A DNA stretch of 64,000 nt from Spirochaetia bacterium (GTDB taxonomy: Bacteria > Spirochaetota > Spirochaetia > Treponematales > Treponemataceae): assembly GCA_900769325.1 (NCBI GenBank), contig CAAGGF010000077.1:49531-113530 (forward strand), in the 5' to 3' direction. The notes under the pieces are model-generated. The model was not told where the DNA came from and ran no database searches. It was given only the letters and a program-made list of their open reading frames with translations. A program made the position numbers and the translations under genes. Shown here piece by piece: positions 24,518-33,705 of this stretch; position 1 is the stretch's first letter, and each line of letters begins with the position of its first letter.

Positions 24518-27500
24518 TTGTTTCTTAAAAGTCTTGATATTTTTGGATTTAAATCTTTTGCAGACAGAACTCATATCGATTTTTCTGACGGAATTACAGC
24601 GCTTTTAGGTCCAAACGGCTGCGGAAAAAGCAATATTGTCGATGCCATAAAATGGGTACTCGCAGAAAATAAAGCAAAAAATTTGAGGGCAACTTCAAAA
24701 GAAGATGTAATTTTTAACGGAACTGAACGACGCTCACCTTTAAATGTTGCAGAAGTCACTTTGACAATGAGCAATGAAACAGGTCTTCTTCCGCTTGAAG
24801 AATCAGAAATTGCAATCAAAAGGCGTCTTTACCGAAACGGCGACAACGAATATTTCATCAACAACAAACCAGCCTCTGGAAGAGATATTTTAAGGCTTTT
24901 CATGGACACAGGCGTTGGAAAATCTGCCTATTCTGTAATGGAACAGGGAAAAATCGATCAGATTCTTTCAAGCAAACCAGAAGATCGCCGTTACCTTTTT
25001 GAAGAAGCGGCCGGAATCAGCAAAAGCAAAGTCGAATGTCAGGAAGCCGAAAGACAGCTTGAAATCGTCAGAAACAATATGAAGCAAATCGAAGCCTCAA
25101 TCGTAGAAATCAAAAAAAGCTACGACACTCTCAAAGTTCAGGCTGAAAAAACTTCAAAATACCGCAATCTCAAAGAAGAAATTTTCAATTACGATTTAGA
25201 CATCACTCTCATAAAATTAAAAAATTTCATTCAGGAAAAAGCCCGCCACGAAAAAGAATTGCGCGAAGTTGAATTAAAACGAAACGAAGTCAGAAGTCAG
25301 ATCGATGAAATCAACAATTCAATCACAGAAAACACAGATAAAGTAAAAGAAATGCAGGAAATGCTTTATTCAAAGCAAACTGAAGCATTCGGACTGCAAA
25401 AAGAAAAAAACGGCAAACTCGAATTAATAAAAAAATTCAACGAAGATGACTCAAAAATAAAGTTAAAAATTACGCAGCTTGAAGCAACTTTAAAATCTGT
25501 TCAGGACAGAATCGACGATTTAACACAGGAAATCGACGAAAACAAAGCGTCCCTGCACGATAAACAAAAGCAGCTTTCAGACATTTCAACAAACATCGAA
25601 AATTTTAAAGAAAACATCGAACTTTCTTCAAATCAAATTACAGAAAATTCAAAAACCATTCAAAACATAAAAGAAAAAATTCAAGATTTAACAGAAAAAG
25701 ACCACACTCTTCAGCAAAACCTTACGCAAATAACAGAAGACATAGTAACGCTTCTCGATTCAAAAATGAATGAACAGGGATTTTCTGAAAATGCAATGAA
25801 AACCGCTCGTGAAAATCTTGAAATGACAGTTTCAAAATTAAAAATTTTCACTGAAGGCCGGAAAAACATTTTTTCAGATTTTATCGCAGCATCCTCTTCA
25901 AATCTTGAGCAATGGCAGAAAAAATTAAAAGAAGCAGCAGACGCTTTTTCAGAAGCAAATGAACTTACAGTTTTGCTTGAAAAGAGCCTTGATGATTTTA
26001 TAAATTCTTCACCGTCGTTTATTTCAGATTTTCTTTCTCCAGAAGGAATAATGACAAAAAAACGCAAAATCGACTCAGAAATTCAGGAAAATAAAAACGC
26101 CATCTCATCAAATTCGGCAAAAATTGAAGAACTTAATTCAGAAAATTCTTTGCTTTCTACAAAAATTGACGAATTTAAAGACACACTCGACAAATTAAAA
26201 CTCAATAAAGTCAGAATGCAGGAACAGATTTCCTCAAGCGAAAAACAGGTTTTGATTCTTCAAAGAAACCTTTCAACTGAACAAAATTCTCTGCGTGGAA
26301 CTGAAGACCAGCTTTATGAAGAAAACAAAGCTCATGAAGATTTACAGGAACAGATTATTGACCTTCAAAGCGAACTTGCCGAAATCGAACACAAAGGCCA
26401 GAAACTCGTCGAAGAAATGAACAGCCTTGACGAAAAAATTCAGGAAAGCAACAGCCGGGTTTCAGGTAAAAAAGATACTTTAATCAGAAAGCAGAACGAA
26501 CAGAAAAAATATCAGGAGCAGTTTGAAAAACTTTCTCTTTCACTTGCATCTTCAGAGACAGAAATCAAAAACATCAAGCAGAATTTCCAGGAACAAAATT
26601 CCAGGGACTTGATGGAATTTGAAGAGCACATGTATAAAATTACCGAGCCGATTGCAGATTTGCGTGAAAAACTTTCAAAAGCCAAAACTGAATTTAAAAA
26701 TTTAGGTCAGGTAAATCTCATGGCGGTCGAAGAATTTGCAGAACAAAAAGAACGCTATGAAAAGCAAAAAGCAAATTACGATGACACTCAGAAAAGCCTT
26801 GAAAACCTTATCCGCGTAAGTGAAGAAATAAAGGCAAAATCTTCTGAAATGTTCATAGAAACATACAATAAAATCAAAAAGAACTTCCATAATATGTTCA
26901 GAAGGCTTTTCAACGGAGGACGGGCAGAATTAAAACTTCAGGATCCGCAGAATGTCTTAACAAGCGGAATCGATATCTTAGCTCAGCCGCCTGGAAAAAA
27001 ACTTGAAAGCATCGGTCTTTTAAGCGGAGGGGAAAAAACTATGACTGCTGTTGCACTTTTATTTGCAACTTATCAGGTTCGCCCAAGCCCTTTCTGTCTT
27101 TTAGACGAAATCGATGCCGCTCTTGACGATAAAAATGTTTCTAGTTTTGTAACTGCACTTGAATCTTTCTCAAAAGTAAGCCAGTACATTGTCATCACCC
27201 ATAACAAAAAAACTGTATTAGGTGCAAAAACAATGCTTGGAATTACAATGGAAGAATCCGGCGTTAGTAAAATAGTTCAGTTCAGGCTCGACAAAGACAT
27301 AAAAATCGGTTCTGTCACAGATGAAAATTCTGAAATTTTTGTCGAAGAAGATGTTCCGCCGGAAGAAAACGCATATATTCCGCCAAGACCAAAACCGCGC
27401 GTTCACAATCCTGACGGAACAATTTACGACCCGGAAATCGAAAAATACAGAAAAGAATTAAAAGAAAAGGAACTTCAAGAAAAGAAGGCACAGGCTGAAG

Positions 27501-27577
27501 CAAAAAAAGCGGCTATGGAACTTGAAAATAAATCTTCAGAAGAAGATTCACAAACAACTTCCGATTCTGAAAATTAA
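24518..27577 (+). CDS. smc: Chromosome segregation ATPase SMC
   Basis: SMC organises and segregates the chromosome as a dimeric, ring-forming ATPase. The N-terminal head has Walker A GPNGCGKSN (about 32-40), and the C-terminal head has the signature LLSGGEKTM and Walker B FCLLDEIDAAL, followed by ITHNKKT. Long coiled coils lie at about 170-400 and 520-790. At 1019 residues it is shorter than the usual 1150-1190, and I see no typical Gly-rich hinge in the middle; residues about 400-520 look helical instead. A polar tail of about 70 residues follows the head. TTG is the start, with GAGG 5 bases before it. Confidence 0.93.
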   Translation: MFLKSLDIFGFKSFADRTHIDFSDGITALLGPNGCGKSNIVDAIKWVLAENKAKNLRATSKEDVIFNGTERRSPLNVAEVTLTMSNETGLLPLEESEIAIKRRLYRNGDNEYFINNKPASGRDILRLFMDTGVGKSAYSVMEQGKIDQILSSKPEDRRYLFEEAAGISKSKVECQEAERQLEIVRNNMKQIEASIVEIKKSYDTLKVQAEKTSKYRNLKEEIFNYDLDITLIKLKNFIQEKARHEKELREVELKRNEVRSQIDEINNSITENTDKVKEMQEMLYSKQTEAFGLQKEKNGKLELIKKFNEDDSKIKLKITQLEATLKSVQDRIDDLTQEIDENKASLHDKQKQLSDISTNIENFKENIELSSNQITENSKTIQNIKEKIQDLTEKDHTLQQNLTQITEDIVTLLDSKMNEQGFSENAMKTARENLEMTVSKLKIFTEGRKNIFSDFIAASSSNLEQWQKKLKEAADAFSEANELTVLLEKSLDDFINSSPSFISDFLSPEGIMTKKRKIDSEIQENKNAISSNSAKIEELNSENSLLSTKIDEFKDTLDKLKLNKVRMQEQISSSEKQVLILQRNLSTEQNSLRGTEDQLYEENKAHEDLQEQIIDLQSELAEIEHKGQKLVEEMNSLDEKIQESNSRVSGKKDTLIRKQNEQKKYQEQFEKLSLSLASSETEIKNIKQNFQEQNSRDLMEFEEHMYKITEPIADLREKLSKAKTEFKNLGQVNLMAVEEFAEQKERYEKQKANYDDTQKSLENLIRVSEEIKAKSSEMFIETYNKIKKNFHNMFRRLFNGGRAELKLQDPQNVLTSGIDILAQPPGKKLESIGLLSGGEKTMTAVALLFATYQVRPSPFCLLDEIDAALDDKNVSSFVTALESFSKVSQYIVITHNKKTVLGAKTMLGITMEESGVSKIVQFRLDKDIKIGSVTDENSEIFVEEDVPPEENAYIPPRPKPRVHNPDGTIYDPEIEKYRKELKEKELQEKKAQAEAKKAAMELENKSSEEDSQTTSDSEN

Positions 27578-27603
27578 TTTTTTTTTGAGGACTAAAATAA
27601 AAA

Positions 27604-27975
27604 ATGTCATTTTTTAAAGAAGCATTTGAAAAAATAAAAATTCTCATAGACGAACATAAAAGACAGACTGTCCTAATCTGTGGACTCCTCATTTTTATGA
27701 CGATTTGTGCAGTTTTCATATTGATTTTTTCAAATATTTCATTCAATAAAAAAGACTCTTTTCAAATTCCAGAAAAATTATATCTTTCAGAAAAACTTCT
27801 TCTTCCAAAAAATTCCCTTGAAAACCAGAATTACATTCAGTCAAGAAAAACGCCTGAAAAATGGTCAAAAGAAGAAGCAGAAAAATATTTTACACTTCCC
27901 TCTCAATCTGAGGTAAAAAAACTTTCTGATTCAAATAAAAAAATCATAAATGAAATTCTTGGGGCAACGCCGTGA
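27604..27975 (+). CDS. Small single-pass membrane protein of unknown function
   Basis: This 123-residue protein has one hydrophobic helix at about 24-46 (LICGLLIFMTICAVFILIF), with a short basic N-terminal part predicted in the cytoplasm and a polar C-terminal part outside. TTGAGGACT lies upstream of the ATG, 26 bases after smc. Its stop overlaps the GTG start of the next gene by 4 bases. Position between smc and an envelope lipoprotein suggests envelope work, but nothing more can be said. Confidence 0.6.
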   Translation: MSFFKEAFEKIKILIDEHKRQTVLICGLLIFMTICAVFILIFSNISFNKKDSFQIPEKLYLSEKLLLPKNSLENQNYIQSRKTPEKWSKEEAEKYFTLPSQSEVKKLSDSNKKIINEILGATP

Positions 27976-29423
27976 AACTTCAAAAATTTTTAATTAGAAT
28001 TTTATTTTTTTCATTGATATTTTTCTCGTGTGCAACAACAAAAAATGTAACTTCAGAGGCTTCCGTAAATGGCGATGATGAAATTTTAAATCAACTGGAA
28101 GTTTCAGAAGAAGACGATAAAAACTCTCAGAGCGAAGAGCCTTTATTAGAAGAAAAAATTACGGAAGAATACCTTCCTCCGCTTGAAATTCCAGAAGTAA
28201 ATCAAACAGAAGAAGCAAAAATCGAAAAAATCGAAACAGAAAGCGAACTTTCTCCAATTGAAAATATTTTTTCAGAGGAAGAACAAAAAGAAGAACCGGA
28301 AATAATCGACATCAAAGAAGAAATCCCGGAAAATCCTGAAGATTATACAAATATTACCGAAGACCCTGAAGAAAACTCAAATAAAATTGAAGAAATAAAA
28401 TCAGATGAAAAAAGTCTCCCACAAGAAGAAAACTTTACAGACGATGATGAAGATGATTTACAAAAACCTTTAGAAGATGAAAACTCAGAAGGACTTATTC
28501 AAGAAGAAAGCGAAAATTCTTTAGAAGAAAATCAAACTGAAGAAATTCAAGAACAAACTGAAATAAAACCTTCCCGTTCAGTTTCAATGAAAAATTATCA
28601 GTATCTTGACATCGTTTATCCTGGAAACGGCTGGATTTACCTTGGTGAATCTGACAATTCAAAAAATTTCATTTTTTATGGAAGAAAACTCGGCGGAAAA
28701 GATACTTCGTTTACCCTGAGGTCAAAAAATCCTGGAAGATTTATCCTTCACTTTTACAAAAATGATGCACTTACAGGAAATTTCATAGACGATTATCTTG
28801 AAGTAATTGTAGATGACGAAAAATCATCTTCAAACGAACACATTCTCTGTCCGATGTACAAAGAAGTTGTTCCGCCAAAATACGAAAAAAATCAGATTAA
28901 AGACGAAAGTTTTCAAAATGAAGAATTTCTAAAAGAAAACAAAAAAGAAATAGAAAATATTCCTCAAGAAAAGGAAAAAGAACCAAAGGAAGAAAAATCC
29001 ATTCAGGGAGAAACTGTAATTCAAAACACATCTCTAGAAGACAAAAATTCAGAAGAAAAAAGTTTACCTGAAAATTCTTTGAAACTTGAAAATTCTAAAA
29101 ATTCGACTGAAAAACAAACTGAAGAAACTTCCTCTTTACCTGTTGAACTTCTTTTAGACAAAGCAAAAGAACTTTATGAACAAAAAAATTATGAAGAAGC
29201 AAAAAAACTTTTAGACAATTTTCTTCTTTCATCAGTTTCAAGAATTGATGAAGCACTTTTCCTTCAGGGGCAAATTCTTGAAGCAAAATCTCCCGTTCAA
29301 AATATAAAAGGAGCTGTAGATTCTTATGATTTAATCGTAAAACGCTATCCAAAAAGCAAATTCTGGGCACAGGCAAATAAAAGAAGCATTTATTTAAAAC
29401 GCTTTTATATTAATATAAATTAA
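27972..29423 (+). CDS. Acidic TPR lipoprotein
   Basis: The protein (483 residues) starts at a GTG overlapping the upstream stop. It has a lipoprotein signal with lipobox FFSC and so is likely lipid-anchored. Residues about 25-200 and 310-380 are low-complexity, dominated by Glu, Asp, Lys, Asn and Ser. Between them lies a compact folded region (about 205-300, beginning near YLDIVYPGNGWIYLG). The last 90 residues contain TPR-like helices (LYEQKNYEEAKKLLDNFL, then YDLIVKRYPKSKFWAQA), of the kind used by BamD-type assembly lipoproteins. The charged linkers may span the periplasm. Specific partners are unknown. Confidence 0.7.
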   Translation: MKLQKFLIRILFFSLIFFSCATTKNVTSEASVNGDDEILNQLEVSEEDDKNSQSEEPLLEEKITEEYLPPLEIPEVNQTEEAKIEKIETESELSPIENIFSEEEQKEEPEIIDIKEEIPENPEDYTNITEDPEENSNKIEEIKSDEKSLPQEENFTDDDEDDLQKPLEDENSEGLIQEESENSLEENQTEEIQEQTEIKPSRSVSMKNYQYLDIVYPGNGWIYLGESDNSKNFIFYGRKLGGKDTSFTLRSKNPGRFILHFYKNDALTGNFIDDYLEVIVDDEKSSSNEHILCPMYKEVVPPKYEKNQIKDESFQNEEFLKENKKEIENIPQEKEKEPKEEKSIQGETVIQNTSLEDKNSEEKSLPENSLKLENSKNSTEKQTEETSSLPVELLLDKAKELYEQKNYEEAKKLLDNFLLSSVSRIDEALFLQGQILEAKSPVQNIKGAVDSYDLIVKRYPKSKFWAQANKRSIYLKRFYININ

Positions 29424-29438
29424 AACTAGAGGTTTACT

Positions 29439-30053
29439 ATGAAAAAAATCAAATTTTTCCTTCTTCCGCTTGCAATTCTTCTTTTTTCAGGTTGCTACAG
29501 GAATCAGGAAATTCAGCCGCAGAAAAGCATTACTGTAAACGGAACAGGAACAGTTTCCAGCGTTCCAGACAAGGCTTTTCTCATTTTTACCGTAACGACT
29601 TCAGGCTGGAGTGCAAAAAACATCACTTTGGACAACGATACAATTTCAAACAGACTGATAGATTCAATAAAAAATATCGGAGTTAGCGAAGAAGACATTT
29701 CAAAATCGGAATGTGTCATTTCAAATTCTGGAAATTCTTACGAATCTAAACGGAATATTTCTGTAACTGTAAGAAACCTTTCTCTTGTTCCGCAGATTAT
29801 CGACTGCAAAACTGCTTCAATAAAATTAAAATCAGTTGAATACTCTGTTGATGACGAACAGACTCTCACAAGACAGGCAAGAACTCAGGCAATCAAAAAC
29901 GCACAGGATGCCGCTTCCCTTTTTGCAGGAGCAAGCGGAACTAAAACAGGAGGAGTCATAAATCTTTTTGATATGAACTGTCAGAAAATTCTTGACGATT
30001 CTGGAAAAATAAACATTACGGCAACTGTTTCAGTTACTTTTGAAATTCAATAA
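29439..30053 (+). CDS. SIMPL-domain (DUF541) lipoprotein
   Basis: The 204-residue product has a lipoprotein signal ending FSGC. The remainder is a SIMPL/DUF541 domain, recognised by the opening ITVNGTGTVSSVPDKAFLIF, the middle segment GVSEEDISKSECVISN, and the late ARTQAIKNAQDAASLFAG helix. Such domains form oligomeric periplasmic or envelope assemblies with roles in stress tolerance, but no activity is established. It lies 15 bases after the TPR lipoprotein gene with an AGAGG site, so both are expressed together from the smc promoter. Confidence 0.88.
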   Translation: MKKIKFFLLPLAILLFSGCYRNQEIQPQKSITVNGTGTVSSVPDKAFLIFTVTTSGWSAKNITLDNDTISNRLIDSIKNIGVSEEDISKSECVISNSGNSYESKRNISVTVRNLSLVPQIIDCKTASIKLKSVEYSVDDEQTLTRQARTQAIKNAQDAASLFAGASGTKTGGVINLFDMNCQKILDDSGKINITATVSVTFEIQ

Positions 30054-30084
30054 AATATTTGCAAAGGTATAAGATGGAGGAATT

Positions 30085-31368
30085 ATGTTAGATTATAAAT
30101 TTATAAAAGACAATCTTGAAGCGGTAAAAGAAAACATTAAAAACCGCAATATGAACGCAGATGCAGACAAAGTTGTTGAATTATACGACAAACGCACGAG
30201 CCTTGTTACAAAACAGCAGGATTTACAGCAGAAGCGAAACGAAAACGCAAAAGCCATGAAGCAAAAACTCGACGATGCAAAAAGAAGTGAACTTGTCAAT
30301 GCCGGAAAAAAGATTAAAGACGACATACAGATTCTTGAAAAAGAACTTTCACAGGTAGAAAAAGACCTTGAAGACGCAGCCCGCCAGATTCCGAATATGA
30401 TGCACCCTGATGCTCCAATCGGAAAACTTGATACTGAAAACCTTGAAGTTAAAAAAGTCGGAACACCACGCGTTTTTGATTTTGAAGTAAAAGATCATGT
30501 TCAGATTGCAGAAGAATTAGACCTCCTTGATTTTGACCGGGGAACAAAAGTTTCAGGTCCAAAATTTTATTATCTTAAAAATGAAGCAGTTTTTCTTGAA
30601 CAGGCTCTAATTCAGTATGCGTTAAATATTTTAAGAAAACACGGATTTGAACTTTTCATAACTCCTGATGTTGCCCGCGAAGAAGTTTTAAAAGGAATCG
30701 GTTTTAATCCGCGTGGAAACGAATCAAATGTTTATTCAATTGAAGACGAAGGAACTTGTCTTGTTGCAACTGCAGAAATCACTTTAGGTGGCTACCATTC
30801 AGGCGAAATTCTTGATAAATCAAAACTTCCTCTTTTATACGGCGGACTTTCACACTGTTTCAGACGGGAAGCAGGAGCAGCCGGCCAGTTTTCAAAAGGC
30901 CTTTACCGCGTTCATCAGTTTGACAAAGTTGAAATGTTCGTTTATTCAACACCGGAACAATCGGATGCCCTTCATTTAAAACTGCGCGAAATCGAAGAAG
31001 AAATTTTTGAAGGACTTGGCATTCCTTTCCATGTTGTTGACACATGTTCAGGAGATCTTGGAGCCCCTGCATACAGAAAATGGGATCTTGAAGCATGGAT
31101 GCCTGGAAGAAACGGCGGAGAATACGGAGAAGTAACTTCTACTTCAAACTGTACAGATTATCAGTCAAGAAGACTTAATATCAAATATAAAGACGATGAT
31201 GGTAAAAATAAATATGTTCACACATTAAACGGAACTGCAATCGCTGTAGGAAGGGCAATGCTTGCAATTCTTGAAAACTACCAGAATGCAGACGGTTCGG
31301 TAACAATTCCGAGCGTTTTAGTGCCGTTCTGCGGTTTTGACAAAATATATCCAAAAAATAAACAATAA
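30085..31368 (+). CDS. serS: Seryl-tRNA synthetase
   Basis: SerRS charges tRNA-Ser with serine. The N-terminal coiled-coil arm (about 25-105) that grips the long variable arm of tRNA-Ser is obvious. The class II catalytic core contains TAEITLGGYHSGEI, motif 2 CFRREAG (about 256-262), and motif 3 with GTAIAVGRAMLAILENYQ near the end. The length of 427 is normal. A GGAGG site is upstream of the ATG. It is embedded in the smc operon, between a lipoprotein and an AI-2E-type permease. Confidence 0.96.
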   Translation: MLDYKFIKDNLEAVKENIKNRNMNADADKVVELYDKRTSLVTKQQDLQQKRNENAKAMKQKLDDAKRSELVNAGKKIKDDIQILEKELSQVEKDLEDAARQIPNMMHPDAPIGKLDTENLEVKKVGTPRVFDFEVKDHVQIAEELDLLDFDRGTKVSGPKFYYLKNEAVFLEQALIQYALNILRKHGFELFITPDVAREEVLKGIGFNPRGNESNVYSIEDEGTCLVATAEITLGGYHSGEILDKSKLPLLYGGLSHCFRREAGAAGQFSKGLYRVHQFDKVEMFVYSTPEQSDALHLKLREIEEEIFEGLGIPFHVVDTCSGDLGAPAYRKWDLEAWMPGRNGGEYGEVTSTSNCTDYQSRRLNIKYKDDDGKNKYVHTLNGTAIAVGRAMLAILENYQNADGSVTIPSVLVPFCGFDKIYPKNKQ

Positions 31369-31393
31369 AATTATTAAATTAACCGGGGGTTAT

Positions 31394-32548
31394 ATGCAGA
31401 CTAAAAATTTTTCTCATCACATTTTTACGATTCTTCTCATTCTTGCAATAATCACCGGTGGATTTGTCTTAAAAATTGCCCAGAATGTAATTCTTCTTGT
31501 TTTTATTTCAATTCTTCTTGCATTCGTTTTTTATCCAATCGTAAAAAAATTGAATCAAACCGTTCACATTCCATGGACAATTTCTGTAATCATAAGCGTT
31601 TTTATCTTTGTAATTCTTTTCATGCTTCTTTTTTCAATTCTGTTTATAAGCGGAAGCAAAGTCATTGAAAATTATCCTAATTACGAAGCAAAATTTTTAA
31701 CGCTTTACAAAAATTTTGAAGAAAATTTTGTCGGCTCAAAAATCGAAACCATCATGAAAGCACTCGATGCAAATTACAAGCCTGATGAATCGTTTTTCAA
31801 AAAAATTTGGGATGCACTCAAAGTCGGAGAATTATTAAAAACACTCACCTTCTCAACATCTTCATCGATAATTTCATTTTTCAAAAACTTTTTCACAGTG
31901 CTTCTTCTGATGGTTTTCCTTTTAATCGAAATGAAAAACGGAAATGAAAAAATCGAAATGATGTTCGAAGGCAACCGAAAAACAAGTGTTCACAATATGG
32001 CTTCAAAAACAATAAAAGAAGTCGTTCATTATCTTTCAATAAAATTTTTCATTTCGTTTGCAACTTCAGTTTTAGTTTTTATTCTTCTTATGATAATGAA
32101 AATCGATTTTGCAATAATCTGGGCATTTCTTGCATTCGTAATGAATTTTATTCCAACTTTTGGTTCTATAATTTCAGTAGGAGTAACGGCGCTTTTTGCA
32201 TTAATTCAGTATTTTCCAAATCCGCTTCCAATGTTCGTTGTATTAATCGGAATGACGGCAATAAATTTTATCCTTGGAAACATAATTGAACCAAAAATTG
32301 AAGGCGAAAATCTTGATTTAAGTCCGTTTATAATCCTTGTAAGCCTTCTTTTCTGGGGCTGGATGTGGGGATTTGTCGGAATGATTCTTTCTGTTCCTAT
32401 AATGGTAATTTTAAAAATCATCTGCGAAAATTTTAAAATTCTCCACCCGATTGCAATTCTTTTGGGAAATAAAACTTCAAAAACATTAAAGGAACTTTCA
32501 ACTTTTGAAGACGAGGAAGAAAGCGACAAAAATGCTGAAAATCAATAA
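31394..32548 (+). CDS. AI-2E/PerM-family membrane transporter
   Basis: The protein (384 residues) has about seven or eight membrane helices in the order typical of the family: two to three at the N-terminus, an extracytoplasmic loop (about 85-145), then a cluster ending in GNIIEPKIEGENLDLSPF and FWGWMWGFVGMILSVPIM, which are family signatures. Known members export AI-2 or sodium/protons; the cargo here is unknown. I place the start at the ATG at 31394, preceded by GGGGG; an in-frame ATG at 31337 would overlap serS. A Glu/Asp-rich tail ends the protein. It closes the smc operon. Confidence 0.86.
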   Translation: MQTKNFSHHIFTILLILAIITGGFVLKIAQNVILLVFISILLAFVFYPIVKKLNQTVHIPWTISVIISVFIFVILFMLLFSILFISGSKVIENYPNYEAKFLTLYKNFEENFVGSKIETIMKALDANYKPDESFFKKIWDALKVGELLKTLTFSTSSSIISFFKNFFTVLLLMVFLLIEMKNGNEKIEMMFEGNRKTSVHNMASKTIKEVVHYLSIKFFISFATSVLVFILLMIMKIDFAIIWAFLAFVMNFIPTFGSIISVGVTALFALIQYFPNPLPMFVVLIGMTAINFILGNIIEPKIEGENLDLSPFIILVSLLFWGWMWGFVGMILSVPIMVILKIICENFKILHPIAILLGNKTSKTLKELSTFEDEEESDKNAENQ

Positions 32549-32557
32549 AATATTTTT

Positions 32558-33487
32558 TTACACAAAAAGACTTTTGGAAGTTTTTTCGTAAAGGAAACGG
32601 ATATCTTCGTTTTGAATTGTAGTAAAATTACAGTCCGCACAGAATTTTTGATTTTCATCATCAGAATAAAGGGCGGAAACTTTAAAAGTTACAAAAACAT
32701 CCCTGAAAAACGCTTTTGTTTCTTTTATGGCAAAACTCATTTTTAAGGCATATTCTTTTCCCAAATCCAGAAAAACCGAATCATTTTTTTTGTATGCAAG
32801 AACAATTCTTTCGTGGTCAACAAAAATAATATCGAAAGGTTCTACAAGATTTTCTACAGCCTGAATTTGAGATGAAGGATTTTCGACAAGATACTTGCAG
32901 ATATTTATAAGCTGAATACCCGTTCCTGCAGATTTTGTGATTTTTGCCTTTTCTACAAATTTTTCAAGGTATTCCTTTGCTTTTTTCTGATTTTCTAAAT
33001 TAATTGAACTCCAGACTGGCTTTGTAAACAAGTCGAAACCGTCTTTTGGATAGCAGAAAAAGTTTAAATCTTTGTTTGAATCAACTGAATAATAAAGAAT
33101 TGCAGAAAAATCGAATTTTTTTAGGGATTCAACAGTATCTATTCTTTCAATTTCGGAAGGAATTAAAATATATGCACCAGATTTTGAAAATTTTAAAACC
33201 GATTTGAAAAAAAGCCCTACCCGATTAAAATAAAATTCTACCTTTACTTCTTTGTCTTCAAGAATTTTTATTGATTCCGGGACATTTTGAAGAAAAATTA
33301 TTCCTTCTTTTAAAACAGCCATTTTTTCCCGGCGAACTAAAACAGGAAGAACTAAAGTTTCAACAGATTTAATTTCAGAAGAATCTTTTTTTTGTAAAAC
33401 AGGCGTAATTGTTACAGGTACATTTCCGTCAATTAAATATTTTAAAACAAGTTCCCTTTCGATTCCTGTCAATTTTTTTTCAGACAT
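32558..33487 (-). CDS. Conserved spirochaete protein, possibly PilZ-related
   Basis: The protein has 309 residues from the ATG at 33487, which is preceded by GGAGG at 5 bases; an ATG 12 bases earlier overlaps that site and is not likely the start. No signal peptide or membrane segment is seen. The beta-rich character and the ending RFLYEKTSKSLFV remind me of the DUF1577/PilZ-like proteins of spirochaetes. I do not see intact RxxxR or DxSxxG motifs, so c-di-GMP binding is doubtful. It lies downstream of the four-hairpin array, which would form in its 5' leader or promoter region. Confidence 0.6.
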   Translation of the reverse strand: MSEKKLTGIERELVLKYLIDGNVPVTITPVLQKKDSSEIKSVETLVLPVLVRREKMAVLKEGIIFLQNVPESIKILEDKEVKVEFYFNRVGLFFKSVLKFSKSGAYILIPSEIERIDTVESLKKFDFSAILYYSVDSNKDLNFFCYPKDGFDLFTKPVWSSINLENQKKAKEYLEKFVEKAKITKSAGTGIQLINICKYLVENPSSQIQAVENLVEPFDIIFVDHERIVLAYKKNDSVFLDLGKEYALKMSFAIKETKAFFRDVFVTFKVSALYSDDENQKFCADCNFTTIQNEDIRFLYEKTSKSLFV

Positions 33488-33499
33488 AGCTCCTCCCAT

Positions 33500-33642
33500 A
33501 AAAAGTCAAGAAGATTGTTTCAACAATCAATTGACTTTTTACGCTGTTCCGTAATGTAATGAGGAACAGCAGTTCAATAATAAGTTTGCAACGCAAACTT
33601 TAGGTAAGATAAAGCCGCGCTATTTTAGCGGTTTTATCTTAC
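33500..33642. repeat. Array of four consecutive hairpins
   Basis: Four inverted repeats follow each other in a 143-base non-coding stretch. (A) AAAAAGTCAA 33500-33509 with TTGACTTTTT 33531-33540, enclosing GATTGT/ACAATC. (B) GCTGTTCC 33543-33550 with GGAACAGC 33563-33570. (C) AAGTTTGC 33582-33589 with GCAAACTT 33593-33600. (D) GTAAGATAAAGCCGC 33604-33618 with GCGGTTTTATCTTAC 33628-33642, one G-T pair. All are perfect or nearly so. I cannot tell whether they act as RNA or DNA. Hairpin A ends directly before the ribosome-binding site of the minus-strand gene at 33487. Confidence 0.85.
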
Positions 33643-33705
33643 ACTCCTTGAAAAGAAATAAGAAAATTTTAAGTGCAAAAAAGTCAGTACAGAAAAATTA
33701 AAAAT

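Noticed and set aside
33543..33642. An integron attC site within the hairpin array
   Set aside because: Integron attC ends of the GTTRRRY/RYYYAAC type are not present at the arm ends, and there is no integrase nearby.
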